NCBI GenBank assembly: GCA_044340865.1 | Contig: JBIISW010000001.1 | Span: 1 to 47,211 of the forward strand | Direction of reading: 5' to 3' | From: UBA4416 sp044340865 | Lineage (GTDB): Bacteria; Bacteroidota; Bacteroidia; B-17B0; Aurantibacillaceae | Length of the DNA stretch: 47,211 bases | Shown: positions 17,343 to 27,455 of the stretch, in pieces | Position numbering within the stretch: the stretch's first letter is position 1 | How the letters are laid out: each line of letters starts with the position of its first letter | Notes under the pieces: model-generated | The model's input: the letters and a program-made list of their open reading frames with translations, nothing else | Told to the model about the DNA's origin: nothing | Database searches by the model: none | Position numbers and translations under genes: made by a program

Positions 17343-18209
17343 ATGAATCCAAAAGGGAAATTAGTAATTATTGGGGGGGCTGTAGACAAAGGTAGTTTTA
17401 CTGAAAAAAACTTTGAAAAGCAGGTGGAAAAAAATTTAAATTTTTTTGAAACAGGAATTTTAAAGCGTTTAATTGTTGAGTCAAAACACAAAGAAAATTC
17501 TCGTATTGAAATTATTACCACCGCTTCCAAAATACCAAAAGAAGTTGGTCCAGAATACGCTCGTGCTTTCGAATTTTTGGGAGCAAAGAACGTAGATGTT
17601 TTGTATATCGAAAAAAGAGAACACGCTCTAGAGGAATCTGCTGTTGAACGCTTACGAAAAGCCGATGTGGTTATGTTTACAGGAGGCGATCAACTTCGTC
17701 TCACTTCCATTTTAGGTGGGACGCCCTTTCACGAATTATTGATTCAAAAATACCAAAATGAAGATTTTATTTTTGCTGGTACTTCAGCTGGTGCTGCAGC
17801 AGCATCAAACAATATGATTTACCAAGGTAGTAGTAGTGAAGCATTATTAAAAGGTGAAGTTAAAATTACCAGTGGTTTAGGGTTGATAGACGATGTAGTA
17901 ATAGATACACATTTCGTACACCGAGGGCGAATAGGACGTTTATTTCAAGCTGTAGTTGGTAATCCAAAAATACTTGGAATTGGATTGGGAGAAGATACGG
18001 GACTATTGATAACAGATAAAACAAATATGGAAGCTATTGGATCTGGCTTAGTTATATTAGTAGATGGAAGAAATATTAAAGATACAAACTTAACTTCTGT
18101 AGAAATGGGACAACCTATTTCTATCAAAAATTTAGTTGTACATGTTATGAGTATGGGAGACCATTATGATTTAGCAGCGCATGAAATGACTATCGACTTT
18201 CATGCTTAA
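17343..18209 (+). CDS. cphB: Cyanophycinase
   Basis: 288 residues. A serine peptidase of the S51-like glutamine-amidotransferase fold: VIIGGAVDKGSF at the N-terminus, FTGGDQLRLTSIL, the nucleophile elbow FAGTSAGAAA (about 145-154, Ser in GTSAG) and DTHFVHRGRIGRL with the expected His. In the known enzyme it cleaves the beta-Asp-Arg polymer cyanophycin to beta-Asp-Arg dipeptides. No cyanophycin synthetase or isoaspartyl dipeptidase is present here. It may serve use of polymer made by other cells. A strong terminator follows, shared with queA on the opposite strand. Confidence 0.92.
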   Translation: MNPKGKLVIIGGAVDKGSFTEKNFEKQVEKNLNFFETGILKRLIVESKHKENSRIEIITTASKIPKEVGPEYARAFEFLGAKNVDVLYIEKREHALEESAVERLRKADVVMFTGGDQLRLTSILGGTPFHELLIQKYQNEDFIFAGTSAGAAAASNNMIYQGSSSEALLKGEVKITSGLGLIDDVVIDTHFVHRGRIGRLFQAVVGNPKILGIGLGEDTGLLITDKTNMEAIGSGLVILVDGRNIKDTNLTSVEMGQPISIKNLVVHVMSMGDHYDLAAHEMTIDFHA

Positions 18210-18247
18210 AAAAAAGTCCCTTGCCAAAACGACAAGGGACTTTTTTA
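18209..18247. terminator. Bidirectional intrinsic terminator between cphB and queA
   Basis: A perfect stem, AAAAAGTCCCTTG (18211-18223) with CAAGGGACTTTTT (18233-18245), flanks a 9-base loop and has A and T runs on its two sides, so it can stop transcription in both directions. It lies between the two convergent stop codons. Confidence 0.92.
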
Positions 18248-18267
18248 TTATCTATGTGATACTAATT

Positions 18268-19317
18268 CTATAAAATCAACATCGCATCTCCGTATGAATA
18301 GAATCTATATTTTTCTTTAATAGCTTCTTTGTATGCTTTCATAATTAAATCATAACCACCAAAAGCAGCAACTTGCATTAACAAAGTTGATTCAGGCATA
18401 TGAAAATTTGTTATCATACAATTAGCCACTGAAAAATCATAGGGAGGGAAAATGAATTTATTAGTCCAGCCAGCATATGGATTTACATGTCCAGTTGTTG
18501 AAACAGAAGATTCTAATGTTCTCATAACAGTTGTACCAACAGCACATACTTTTTTCTTTTTGTCTTTTGCTTTATTAATTATCTTACAATTGTCTTCTGT
18601 AATTAAAGCATCTTCGCTGTCCATTTTATGTTTAGTTAAATCTTCCACTTCTACCATTCTAAATGTTCCTAAACCAATATGCAATGTTATATTAGCATAA
18701 TCTACCCCTTTAATTTCTAATCGTTTTAACAACTCTCTACTAAAGTGTAACCCTGCTGTTGGAGCTGCAACAGCGCCTTCATTTTTAGCAAATACGGTTT
18801 GATAACGATCAATATCGCTTTCTTCAACAGCACGCTTGATGTATTTTGGTAAAGGTGTTTCACCTAAATCATACAAGGCTTTTCTAAAATCTTCGTAAGG
18901 TCCATCAAATAAAAAACGAAGTGTTCTTCCTCTTGACGTTGTATTATCAATTACTTCAGCAACAACATTGTCATTTTCGCCGAAATATAATTTATTACCA
19001 ATTCTAATTTTACGAGCTGGATCAACTAAAACATCCCATAAACGACTTTCTTTATTTAATTCTCTTAGCAAGAATACTTCAATTTTAGCACCTGTTTTTT
19101 CTTTATTACCATACATTCGAGCCGGAAATACTTTGGTGTCATTTAACACCATAACATCACCTTCGTCAAAGTAGTTAATAACATCTTTAAATTTTTTATG
19201 TGTGATTTTTCCAGTAGCTCTATCAACCACCATTAATTTACTTTCATCACGATTTTTTGAAGGATACTCTGCCAATAATTCTTTAGGCAGATTAAATTTA
19301 AACATGGACAGTTTCAT
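18268..19317 (-). CDS. queA: tRNA preQ1(34) S-adenosylmethionine ribosyltransferase-isomerase QueA
   Basis: 349 residues, full length. QueA transfers the ribose of S-adenosylmethionine to preQ1-modified tRNA, the penultimate step toward queuosine. Family blocks are evident: FKFNLPKELLAEYPS, VMVLNDTKVFPARMYG, the EGAVAAPTAGLHFS segment, ITLHIGLGTFRMVEVEDLTKHKMDSE, VCAVGTTVMRTLESS and FIFPPYDFSVANCMITNFHMPESTLLMQVAAF. It is a stand-alone gene here; other queuosine genes are not in the window. Confidence 0.97.
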   Translation of the reverse strand: MKLSMFKFNLPKELLAEYPSKNRDESKLMVVDRATGKITHKKFKDVINYFDEGDVMVLNDTKVFPARMYGNKEKTGAKIEVFLLRELNKESRLWDVLVDPARKIRIGNKLYFGENDNVVAEVIDNTTSRGRTLRFLFDGPYEDFRKALYDLGETPLPKYIKRAVEESDIDRYQTVFAKNEGAVAAPTAGLHFSRELLKRLEIKGVDYANITLHIGLGTFRMVEVEDLTKHKMDSEDALITEDNCKIINKAKDKKKKVCAVGTTVMRTLESSVSTTGHVNPYAGWTNKFIFPPYDFSVANCMITNFHMPESTLLMQVAAFGGYDLIMKAYKEAIKEKYRFYSYGDAMLIL

Positions 19318-19476
19318 ATCTGTTATAATTTTAATATAAGACAGAACAAAATAGGCTTTAACGCCATTTTATAATCTTACGGGATTAATTTAGAGTGCAA
19401 AAGTAAGAAAAATGAATGAATTAATGAAATATATTATTGATTTTGAAGGTTTTCGGTACTAAAAATCAAACATTAA

Positions 19477-19854
19477 TTAGTTTTGACTAATGTAATTAAA
19501 CTTTAAACCTGTTATTTCTTCAAATACCTCTCCTGCTTCTTTTAGTTCAGAATCATCTTCGTCTACTATCCAATTTACAATAGTATTAGATTTAACTTCA
19601 GGAGATGTATTAGCAACTTTAGAGAATAAATTAAGCAAACATTTAGAAGAGCCCGTATTAAAATAATCTAGGTAAATATCAATAATTAATTGGTTGTTAG
19701 AGGTCAAATAATTTTCTAAAATATCTACCACGGGTTGAAAAAAATGAATGGGGTTTTCCGGTGTGCATATCCCTTTGATAAACAATTTATGTTCTTGATC
19801 ATCGAAAATAATTTCGGGTGAACTCTTAGTGGATACGATATGCAATAGTTTCAT
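19477..19854 (-). CDS. SiaC-like DUF1987 protein (copy A)
   Basis: 125 residues, the full domain length. Conserved points are the opening T--SPEI-FD, GICTPENPIHFFQPV in the first third, and LDYFNTGSSKCLLNLF at 63-78. In Pseudomonas aeruginosa SiaC the matching Thr (reported as Thr68) is phosphorylated by SiaB and dephosphorylated by SiaA, and only one form activates the diguanylate cyclase SiaD. Here the equivalent is Thr67. A C-terminal acidic stretch (DEDDSELKEAGEVFEE) follows. It is the third gene of a unit with a second SiaC copy and a giant PP2C sensor. Which output protein it controls is not visible. Confidence 0.85.
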   Translation of the reverse strand: MKLLHIVSTKSSPEIIFDDQEHKLFIKGICTPENPIHFFQPVVDILENYLTSNNQLIIDIYLDYFNTGSSKCLLNLFSKVANTSPEVKSNTIVNWIVDEDDSELKEAGEVFEEITGLKFNYISQN

Positions 19855-19893
19855 GATAATAAAATTATAATTTTTAAACTAATTAATTAAAAA

Positions 19894-20265
19894 TTAAATG
19901 ATTTCAAATTCAAACTTTGATTTAGCACTATGTTCTAAATCTTTTCCTAAATCTAAATTATCTTCATCATCTGCTTCATATCGCCAAACAATGGTAATCG
20001 TTTTACATTTGTCTTTTAATAAATTGACCTTTTTAATAATTTCAATAAATGCCCGTGTAGAAGAAGTGTTAATGTATTCGATTTCGAAAACCAACTTAAT
20101 ATCACTAGGCATATTACTTTCTAGATCTTTAATCCAATTGATTACAGGTGTGTAAAAATTAGTAATGTTTTCGGGAATAGAAACCCCTTTAATTACTAAT
20201 TGACCACCTAAATTGAAATTAATTTCAGGAGTTTCAGCTGTTTGTTTTACAATTAAATTTTCCAT
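19894..20265 (-). CDS. SiaC-like DUF1987 protein (copy B)
   Basis: 123 residues. Same fold as the gene 39 bases downstream, but a diverged paralogue: TPEINFNLGGQLVIKGVSIPENITNFYTPV at the N-terminus and YINTSSTRAFIEII at 64-77, again with Thr67 in the phospho-switch position. The ISIPEN/WRYEADDEDN segments differ from copy A, so the two are probably not redundant. Its start lies 51 bases after the stop of the PP2C sensor, which is the expected SiaA-type phosphatase. No SiaB-like kinase (DUF6272) is seen in the window. Confidence 0.87.
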   Translation of the reverse strand: MENLIVKQTAETPEINFNLGGQLVIKGVSIPENITNFYTPVINWIKDLESNMPSDIKLVFEIEYINTSSTRAFIEIIKKVNLLKDKCKTITIVWRYEADDEDNLDLGKDLEHSAKSKFEFEII

Positions 20266-20316
20266 TTTATAATTTATTTTGCTTTTTTAAATGTTATTTA
20301 TGTTTTGTTTATTGGT

Positions 20317-23300
20317 TTAATCAATTACTTTTTTATGAGGAATAATCGAAAATGAAACTACGGTAATGTCATCCGTTTGTTGATGAATACCGATAAATTG
20401 ATCCATCTCTTTGCTTAAAATTTGTTCTTTTTCAATGCCGGATTTAGGTATAATTGATTTCAGTAAATCAATAGTTCGTTTCTTTGAAAAGCGTTTATAA
20501 TGATTACCCCCTAACTGATCTTGATAGCCATCGGTTGCCATATAAAAACATTCATCACCAGTAACGTTAATTTCAATTGTTTTAAACTTAAAATCATCAT
20601 CTCTGTAATCACCAATTGATTTACGTTGTCCTTTTATGTAAAACTCTTGATCATCGATGAAATATAATAATCCTAATCCTGCTCCTGCAAAACTTAACTT
20701 ATTAGCTTTGGTATCAATCACACAAAGCCCAATTTCCATTCCATCTCTAATTATGTCATGCTCTTTATTATTTAATGACAAATAAATTTGATCATCTAAT
20801 TTCATTAAAATCTCTGCAGGATTTGTAATTTTTTCTATATCAACTATTTGTTCCAAAATTCTACTTCCAATTAGTGTTAAGAAAGCACCTGGAACACCGT
20901 GCCCTGTACAATCTGCAACAGCTATAAAGGTTAATCCATTTTTTTCTTTTGCCCAATAAAAATCTCCACTCACAATATTTCTAGGTTTGAAATATAAACT
21001 AATATCACTGAATGTTTTGGTGAGTTTTGTTATCTCAGGTAATATGGTGCGTTGTATATTTTGAGCGTAGTTTAAACTATCAATATTATCTTTATTGATT
21101 TGCAATAGTTCATTTTTTAAATCAAGCTGTTTAATGGCAACAGAAAGTAATAATGTAATCGACTCTAAATTTTTAATTTCATTATCGGTTAAATCAAATA
21201 CACGACCAAGAGAAACATGAATACCCGCAATTAACCTATCACCATCCATAATGGGCAATAATATGTAGGAAATAACATTAATATGCCTATTGTCTAAATC
21301 AGAAACAGAAACCTCTTTCGCGGTTTTAAGATTACGTTCAATAAAAATTTCACCTTTTTGTAAAGTGCTTGTACTTCTTGTAGTAGACATTGGGATGACA
21401 AGTTTATTAAATTGATTGTCTACTATTTCATAACCACTAAAATGATCATTTTTATCATTTACTTTTGCTAATGCTAAACTTACACAACCTTTAGTCTGAC
21501 TTTTTATAAAGCTTAATGTTTTAAAGGCTAGTTCTTCATAAGATTGAGAGTTAATAATATTTTGTTGCAATGTGTTTTTGTATTCTAAATCACTTGATAA
21601 TTGCAACAACACATTTCTATTTTTAACTTTTTCTGTTATTTCTGTAACGACTTCAATTTGTTGAACAACATTTCCATTATCATCTTTTATAACGGTATTA
21701 GTCAACTCCACCCATTTAATTTTTTTACTTGTTGTTATGATTTCGATTTCTTTACTAAAATTAGTACCATTTAATACATCAATTTCATTTTCAAAATCTT
21801 TTCCATTAGGATTGAATAGATCTCTTGGTCTATTACCAATTAAATCCCCTAGAGAGATTTCAACCATATCTAAATAGCCTTGATTAGCCCATATGACTCT
21901 ACCAAGCTGATCAGCCACTAAAATACCATTTGTGGTTTTTTCAGCAACAATAGATAATTGTTTTAACTCTAATTCAATTTTCTTTTTTTCAGTGATGTCT
22001 GAACAAATTCCTGAACTCTTAAAATAAAATCCATTTACATCTTTGATACCAAATGATTTTTCGTGTATCCATTTAATAGAATTATTTACCTTTATTCTAT
22101 ACTCTATTTCATAAAAACCATTTAAGGCTAAATTTTTATGCGAATTGTATATAATACTTTGATCAGATTCGAGAATATAGTTTTTCCAATAATCAAACTG
22201 TGAGTAATACTCGATTGGTTTTACGCCAAATATTTTTTCAGAAGATGGACTTACATAAAGTAATTTCTTTGATTTTAAATCGTATAACCAAAACACATCA
22301 TCAATGGTTTCGTTTAACATTCTAAAATTACTTTCGCTTTCTTTAATTGCTAACTCGGCCGATTTTCTTTTTTCAGTTTCTAATGAAATAGAAATTATTT
22401 CTGCAACAGACCGAGCAAAGTTTAAATCTTCATTATCCCAAACTCTAAAGCTTGTTGTCATTTCACAACAAACTAAGCCAGATAATTTACCATTTAAAAA
22501 CATGGGAACATCTAATAATGATTTAATATCATTGTCAGGAGATAAACAAAAATCACTTGTATAGTCGTGTTCACATATATTGTTGGCTATAATTGTTTTT
22601 CCTTCTGTGAGTGCTGAGAAATACTTAGGGTAATCTTTCCCTAAAATAACTTCACCTTGATCAAAATCTTTCGTTCCTGTACTATATGCATTTAGACTAA
22701 CTACTTTATCATCAAAATGATTCCAAATAGAAATACGATCTATTTTTAATGCATTAGAAGATTTAATTAAAATATCTTGTACTATTTCGTCTAAATTTGA
22801 ATCGGCTGTATTAGGATTAGTAGTTAATTGATGTAACACCTGATTATAGGTATACATTTTTTCTTGTCTTTTAACTTTTTCTAATTCAGTGTTTTTTAAT
22901 GTTGTGATATCCCTTGTGATGGCTGAGAAGGATACTATTTCTCCAACTTCATTTCTATAAACAATTACTTTTTGTGAAACCCAAAACTCTTTTTTGTTTT
23001 TTGAGGTTACAGGAAATTCAAGAACATCAAAGTCATTTTGATTCGTGGATAATTCTGAATAAAATTTTATAACTTGTAATTTATTATTACCACTAACGAT
23101 AGATGTGAAATGTTGTCCTAATAATTCTTCGGAAGAAAAGCCTAAAATTCGTTGCATGGCTTCATTAATGAATGTGAAATAGCCAGAACCATCTGCCTCA
23201 AAAATAATATCTGGGGCATTTTGAACTAAATTCTTATACTGTTCACGAGCTTTTACTTGTTCGGTCACATCCTGCCCAATACCAACAAATAAATCATTTG

Positions 23301-26300
23301 AGTGTTTAGAATCTGTCCATTGAATGTGCTTATAATCACCATTTTTACATTTTAATTTTCTGATGTAAACTCTATCTTTTACATATTTTTCAGAATAATC
23401 AGAAAATGCATATTCTTTATCTTGGGTTAAAGTCCAAAATGCCATTCCTTTAACTTCTTCACTAGTATAGCCTAATATTTTGCTAATATTTTCGCTACAA
23501 TAAATAACCTTTCCCATCTTATCAGTACCGAGTACTAATGAACTACCGTTATTAACGATGTTATTTGTAAATAATAATTTTTCGGTATTATTTAATCGGA
23601 TAATGTACCTCGCATGATTTAATTTAGTGACAAACAATGTAACAAACGCATAAACAATAGCAATATTAAAATCCATATTTGGATTGAAAAATAAAGCAAA
23701 AGAAAATAAAACTAAAAAGAATACATAAATCCAATAATGTTTAATGTTTTTAAAAACAGAAAATGAGAAAAATAAAACTAAACAATGACTTGCAAACGTA
23801 ATTAATTCGAAAGGTAAAACCCAGATTTTTATCGCATGCGACACAAAATAGGCTAAGAATAATATAACAACTGCAACCGAGAGGTATTTGTAAACAAATT
23901 TACTTTTAAAGCTTAAATAGTAAGAAACAATACAGAAAAAACCAATAGAAAAATTGAAATACAGTTCACTATGAACTCTTAAATGAAATATTTCAAAAAA
24001 GAATTCAACTAAAGGTGCAAAAGTTCCAAAAAATAATAGAAACATTCGATTGGCTTTATTATCCTCTTCAAGCGAATTATTTGTCTCTTTTACATAATCA
24101 GGATTAAACGTTGAAAATTTATTAAATAAAAAATAAATAACGAGTGCTAGTAAAATAAAGACACTTGTGATAAACCACCAACTTAAGTAAAATGGTATTT
24201 TAATTGAAAATGATAAACGGGTTTCTTGACTTAAATCTTTACCAGTTACATCAACAAGTTTAACCTTAAAAACATAATCTCCTGAACGAAGTTTAGAGTA
24301 AGTAATTTCATTTAATAAGCTAGGATTTGACCAATCAGCATCTGCACCTTCTAATTTAAATGCAAAATAAAGCTTGTCATTAATTTCAGAATTGATACAA
24401 CTAAAACGAAATGTTAGTTGATTGTCTTCAGTATTAAATATAAATCCACTATCAGGAATATTATTCCATTTATCTTTACTAGCATCTGTTGTCCAATCAA
24501 TATTTTTATTTAATACTTTTAAATCTGTAATAACGACTTGTCGAGGAATTTCATTATCAATTTTTGAGGCAGTCAGGCATTTAACAATTCCTATTCCCGT
24601 TCCTAAATAAATATTTCCTTCGTTATCAATGAATTGAGCTCGTGTGTTGGTTTCTAATCCCTTAAAGCCATTTTTTGAATTATAATTTTTAACAGAAACA
24701 ATTTCTCCCTTATCATTGACGGAAATTTTATCTAATCCTAAATTAGAACCTGCCCAAATGTTACCAAATTTATCTGCAATTAATGTGTAAATGACAGTAG
24801 ATGTTAATCCATTTTTTTTATTGAATTCTTTTTTGCCATTTTTACCATAAGAAAAAATATAATCTAAGCCCGCAAACCAATAATTACCGAAACAATCTTT
24901 AGTTGAAATAGAAAAAGGTGAAACTATTTTAGCATCCGATTTTTTAAAAACATTTGGTGATTCTTCTGTAAGAATAAAAAGGCCATGATTCGAACCTATA
25001 TACCACTTATTTGGTTCAAACTGATTAATGGTATAAACATAATCATCAAGCTCATTAATTTTTTCAGGTATTTTCGTAATGAAATTAAACTTCTCATCGG
25101 TTATTAATAATCCGCCTCCATAACTTCCAAAAAAATACCTGTTTTTTTTATCTTGAAAAATTGCAACAATAGCCTTTGTTTCATCAGTAAAATAAGGAAG
25201 TGAAATGTCAACTAATTTGTCATTCTTGATTATCTGAATTCCTTTTTTTGAACCAAAAATTATTTCATTAGCATTATTTTTAAAAATAACACTTGCTCCT
25301 TTTGAAACGTTTGCATATGTTTTTTGAAACGTTAACTGACCTAAATTATTCTCAGAAAATTTAAGCAGTCCTTTTTTATTCATTCCAACATATACATCTG
25401 ATTTATCTTTCAAAATCGAAAAAATAGCTGGCTTGTTTAATTCTTCAACATTTGTATAACTAATAAATAGTTGCTTTCCAGTTTTTAATAATCCAAAACC
25501 TTGCGTTCCAAAATACATGTTTCCGGAACGATCTTGCATAAAACAAAGGATGTTATCTCCAATAAATCCATTATTCTTATTAAATTTCTCAATTGATTTA
25601 CCATTATACATGAGTAAATCTTGCTGCTGATCGCCTGAAATCCAAAGATTATTTTCTTTACTGACAAATATATATTTCGGTTTAAAATTTAATGGCGTTG
25701 CCATTATTTGAATTGCAGAATAATTTAAATTAGACTGATTTATTTTATAGATACCTCCTTTTTCAGAAATAGCGATAATTTCACTTAAATTATTTTTACA
25801 AATAGATGTGTGCCCATTAAAAAGTTCTGGTAAAAGAGTAATGATAGTTTTATTTAAAACAAAAAGTCCTTTAGAACCACCAATTAATAAATTACCATTA
25901 TTATCAATCTCTGCTGAACTAACTTCACCAAAGGTATTATTATGGTAAATAATATTTTCGACGGAATAATCTCTTTTTAGTAATACGATTTCTTTATCAC
26001 CAATACAATAAATCCCTTTTGTACTTTTTACTAATTTATAGATATAATTAGACTTTAGTGTTTTAGTTAAAATGTCATAAGTTTTGAAAAACTTGTCTCC
26101 ATTAAACACTGAAATACCATTGAATTTAGAGGCTACAATTAAATTTAAATTATCATCTTCAATTATATCTGTAATTGAAGTTCCTTTTAATTCGTTACTA
26201 GCATCGTATATTTTAAAAGACAAACCATCACTTTTAACTAATCCACCTCCATCTGTACCAATCCAAATAAGTCCACGTGAATCTTGTTCAAGTGCAGTTA

Positions 26301-26409
26301 TTACAGAAGATGGAAGACCTTGTTCTTGATTTATTTGCTGAAATTCATAAACCTGAGCGTGACTAATCATGCTCATTATTAAAAACAATATGTTGTAAAA
26401 ATGCTTCAA
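20317..26409 (-). CDS. Giant membrane sensor with SpoIIE-type PP2C phosphatase output
   Basis: About 2030 residues. Order (numbers counted from an upstream TTG at 26421): signal peptide (to about 22); a Reg_prop beta-propeller (about 28-635, many GLIWIGTDGGG- and GNIWAGSN-type blades); Y_Y_Y domain (about 674-740); a transmembrane helix (745-767) and a multi-helix membrane domain (about 794-934); PAS (955-1065), PAS (1058-1180), GAF (1194-1350), PAS (1367-1477), PAS (1489-1594), GAF (1614-1764); SpoIIE/PP2C phosphatase (1787-2034). The metal-binding motifs SGDFYW, VADCTGHGVPGAFL, ATDGYQDQ and TDDITVV are intact, so it should be active. No histidine kinase, receiver or HTH is present. I chose TTG 26409 because it gives a clean signal peptide (MKHFYNILFLIM); no suitable ATG exists. 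Confidence 0.9.
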   Translation of the reverse strand: MKHFYNILFLIMSMISHAQVYEFQQINQEQGLPSSVITALEQDSRGLIWIGTDGGGLVKSDGLSFKIYDASNELKGTSITDIIEDDNLNLIVASKFNGISVFNGDKFFKTYDILTKTLKSNYIYKLVKSTKGIYCIGDKEIVLLKRDYSVENIIYHNNTFGEVSSAEIDNNGNLLIGGSKGLFVLNKTIITLLPELFNGHTSICKNNLSEIIAISEKGGIYKINQSNLNYSAIQIMATPLNFKPKYIFVSKENNLWISGDQQQDLLMYNGKSIEKFNKNNGFIGDNILCFMQDRSGNMYFGTQGFGLLKTGKQLFISYTNVEELNKPAIFSILKDKSDVYVGMNKKGLLKFSENNLGQLTFQKTYANVSKGASVIFKNNANEIIFGSKKGIQIIKNDKLVDISLPYFTDETKAIVAIFQDKKNRYFFGSYGGGLLITDEKFNFITKIPEKINELDDYVYTINQFEPNKWYIGSNHGLFILTEESPNVFKKSDAKIVSPFSISTKDCFGNYWFAGLDYIFSYGKNGKKEFNKKNGLTSTVIYTLIADKFGNIWAGSNLGLDKISVNDKGEIVSVKNYNSKNGFKGLETNTRAQFIDNEGNIYLGTGIGIVKCLTASKIDNEIPRQVVITDLKVLNKNIDWTTDASKDKWNNIPDSGFIFNTEDNQLTFRFSCINSEINDKLYFAFKLEGADADWSNPSLLNEITYSKLRSGDYVFKVKLVDVTGKDLSQETRLSFSIKIPFYLSWWFITSVFILLALVIYFLFNKFSTFNPDYVKETNNSLEEDNKANRMFLLFFGTFAPLVEFFFEIFHLRVHSELYFNFSIGFFCIVSYYLSFKSKFVYKYLSVAVVILFLAYFVSHAIKIWVLPFELITFASHCLVLFFSFSVFKNIKHYWIYVFFLVLFSFALFFNPNMDFNIAIVYAFVTLFVTKLNHARYIIRLNNTEKLLFTNNIVNNGSSLVLGTDKMGKVIYCSENISKILGYTSEEVKGMAFWTLTQDKEYAFSDYSEKYVKDRVYIRKLKCKNGDYKHIQWTDSKHSNDLFVGIGQDVTEQVKAREQYKNLVQNAPDIIFEADGSGYFTFINEAMQRILGFSSEELLGQHFTSIVSGNNKLQVIKFYSELSTNQNDFDVLEFPVTSKNKKEFWVSQKVIVYRNEVGEIVSFSAITRDITTLKNTELEKVKRQEKMYTYNQVLHQLTTNPNTADSNLDEIVQDILIKSSNALKIDRISIWNHFDDKVVSLNAYSTGTKDFDQGEVILGKDYPKYFSALTEGKTIIANNICEHDYTSDFCLSPDNDIKSLLDVPMFLNGKLSGLVCCEMTTSFRVWDNEDLNFARSVAEIISISLETEKRKSAELAIKESESNFRMLNETIDDVFWLYDLKSKKLLYVSPSSEKIFGVKPIEYYSQFDYWKNYILESDQSIIYNSHKNLALNGFYEIEYRIKVNNSIKWIHEKSFGIKDVNGFYFKSSGICSDITEKKKIELELKQLSIVAEKTTNGILVADQLGRVIWANQGYLDMVEISLGDLIGNRPRDLFNPNGKDFENEIDVLNGTNFSKEIEIITTSKKIKWVELTNTVIKDDNGNVVQQIEVVTEITEKVKNRNVLLQLSSDLEYKNTLQQNIINSQSYEELAFKTLSFIKSQTKGCVSLALAKVNDKNDHFSGYEIVDNQFNKLVIPMSTTRSTSTLQKGEIFIERNLKTAKEVSVSDLDNRHINVISYILLPIMDGDRLIAGIHVSLGRVFDLTDNEIKNLESITLLLSVAIKQLDLKNELLQINKDNIDSLNYAQNIQRTILPEITKLTKTFSDISLYFKPRNIVSGDFYWAKEKNGLTFIAVADCTGHGVPGAFLTLIGSRILEQIVDIEKITNPAEILMKLDDQIYLSLNNKEHDIIRDGMEIGLCVIDTKANKLSFAGAGLGLLYFIDDQEFYIKGQRKSIGDYRDDDFKFKTIEINVTGDECFYMATDGYQDQLGGNHYKRFSKKRTIDLLKSIIPKSGIEKEQILSKEMDQFIGIHQQTDDITVVSFSIIPHKKVID

Positions 26410-26543
26410 AAAACAGTTCAATTAAGTTCTATTATCATAATTGACAATAGAAGGTACATAATTACATATTGGCAATTGATGTGCTAATATAAGTATTTTA
26501 TCTACATTTATATATATTTACAAGTTATTAAATAATATTAAGT

Positions 26544-27455
26544 TTGAATGTGTTAAAAAAAACAAATAAACATTTTTTATTACTTCATTTAATAGTTTTT
26601 ATATGGGGCTGGTCGCCTATTTTAGGAAAAGGGATTTCTGCAAATGCCATGCAATTAGTATGGTTTCGGATAGCCATTACAATTCTATTAATGGCTATCT
26701 ATTTAATTTATATAAAAGCCAATTTACTTATTTCAAAACAAAAACTGATTCAATTGATTTTAATAGGTTTTATCATTTGCATCCATTGGCTTTGTTTTTA
26801 TGGTGGAATTAAAGTTTCAAATGTTTCTGTAACCATGGCTGCATTTAGCACAGGTACATTTTTTACTGCTATTGTTGAACCTCTTTTATATAAACGAAAA
26901 TTTATATGGTATGAATTACTCATTGGAATAATTATAATGGGCGCCATATTTCTTATTTTTTCAGCTGAAATACAATTTGGCTTAGGAATTTTACTTGGCA
27001 CTTTAGCTGCATTTACAGCGTCCTTATTTAGTGTGTTAAATGGTTTATTAATTCAAGACAGTCAATCACCAATAACATCACCCGTTTTATCATTTATTGA
27101 ATTAACTGCGGCACTTATCGGATTAAGTGTTTATTTATTTTTTAATCATGATTTTTCCGTTTCTTTCTTTTCAATTACGAGTAAAGACATTCTCCTTTTA
27201 TCAATATTAGCAGGAGTTTGCACGGTTTATCCTTTTATTGCAAGTGTTAATCTTATGAAATATATTAGTCCATATACAATTAACTTAACCGTTAATTTAG
27301 AAGGTGTTTATGGTATTATTTTAGCAAGTATTATCTTTCACGAAAACAAGGATTTGTCTGTTACCTTTTACATTGGATTCAGTATCATATTGTTTGCCAT
27401 ATTTTTAAATGCTTTTTTAAAACAACGATTAAACAAAAAAACACTCATTATTTAA
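26544..27455 (+). CDS. EamA/DMT-family transporter
   Basis: 303 residues with ten predicted membrane helices, the pattern of the two-repeat EamA (drug/metabolite transporter) family. Typical features are HLIVFIWGWSPILGKGIS at the first helix, and PFIASVNLMKYISPYTINLTVNLEGVYGII in the second repeat, the E and P positions being usual. It would export or import a small metabolite across the inner membrane; the substrate is unknown. There is no ATG before residue 35, so it must start at TTG 26544 (used here) or GTG 26550. The frame is stopped upstream at 26529. It diverges from the giant sensor. Confidence 0.85.
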   Translation: MNVLKKTNKHFLLLHLIVFIWGWSPILGKGISANAMQLVWFRIAITILLMAIYLIYIKANLLISKQKLIQLILIGFIICIHWLCFYGGIKVSNVSVTMAAFSTGTFFTAIVEPLLYKRKFIWYELLIGIIIMGAIFLIFSAEIQFGLGILLGTLAAFTASLFSVLNGLLIQDSQSPITSPVLSFIELTAALIGLSVYLFFNHDFSVSFFSITSKDILLLSILAGVCTVYPFIASVNLMKYISPYTINLTVNLEGVYGIILASIIFHENKDLSVTFYIGFSIILFAIFLNAFLKQRLNKKTLII

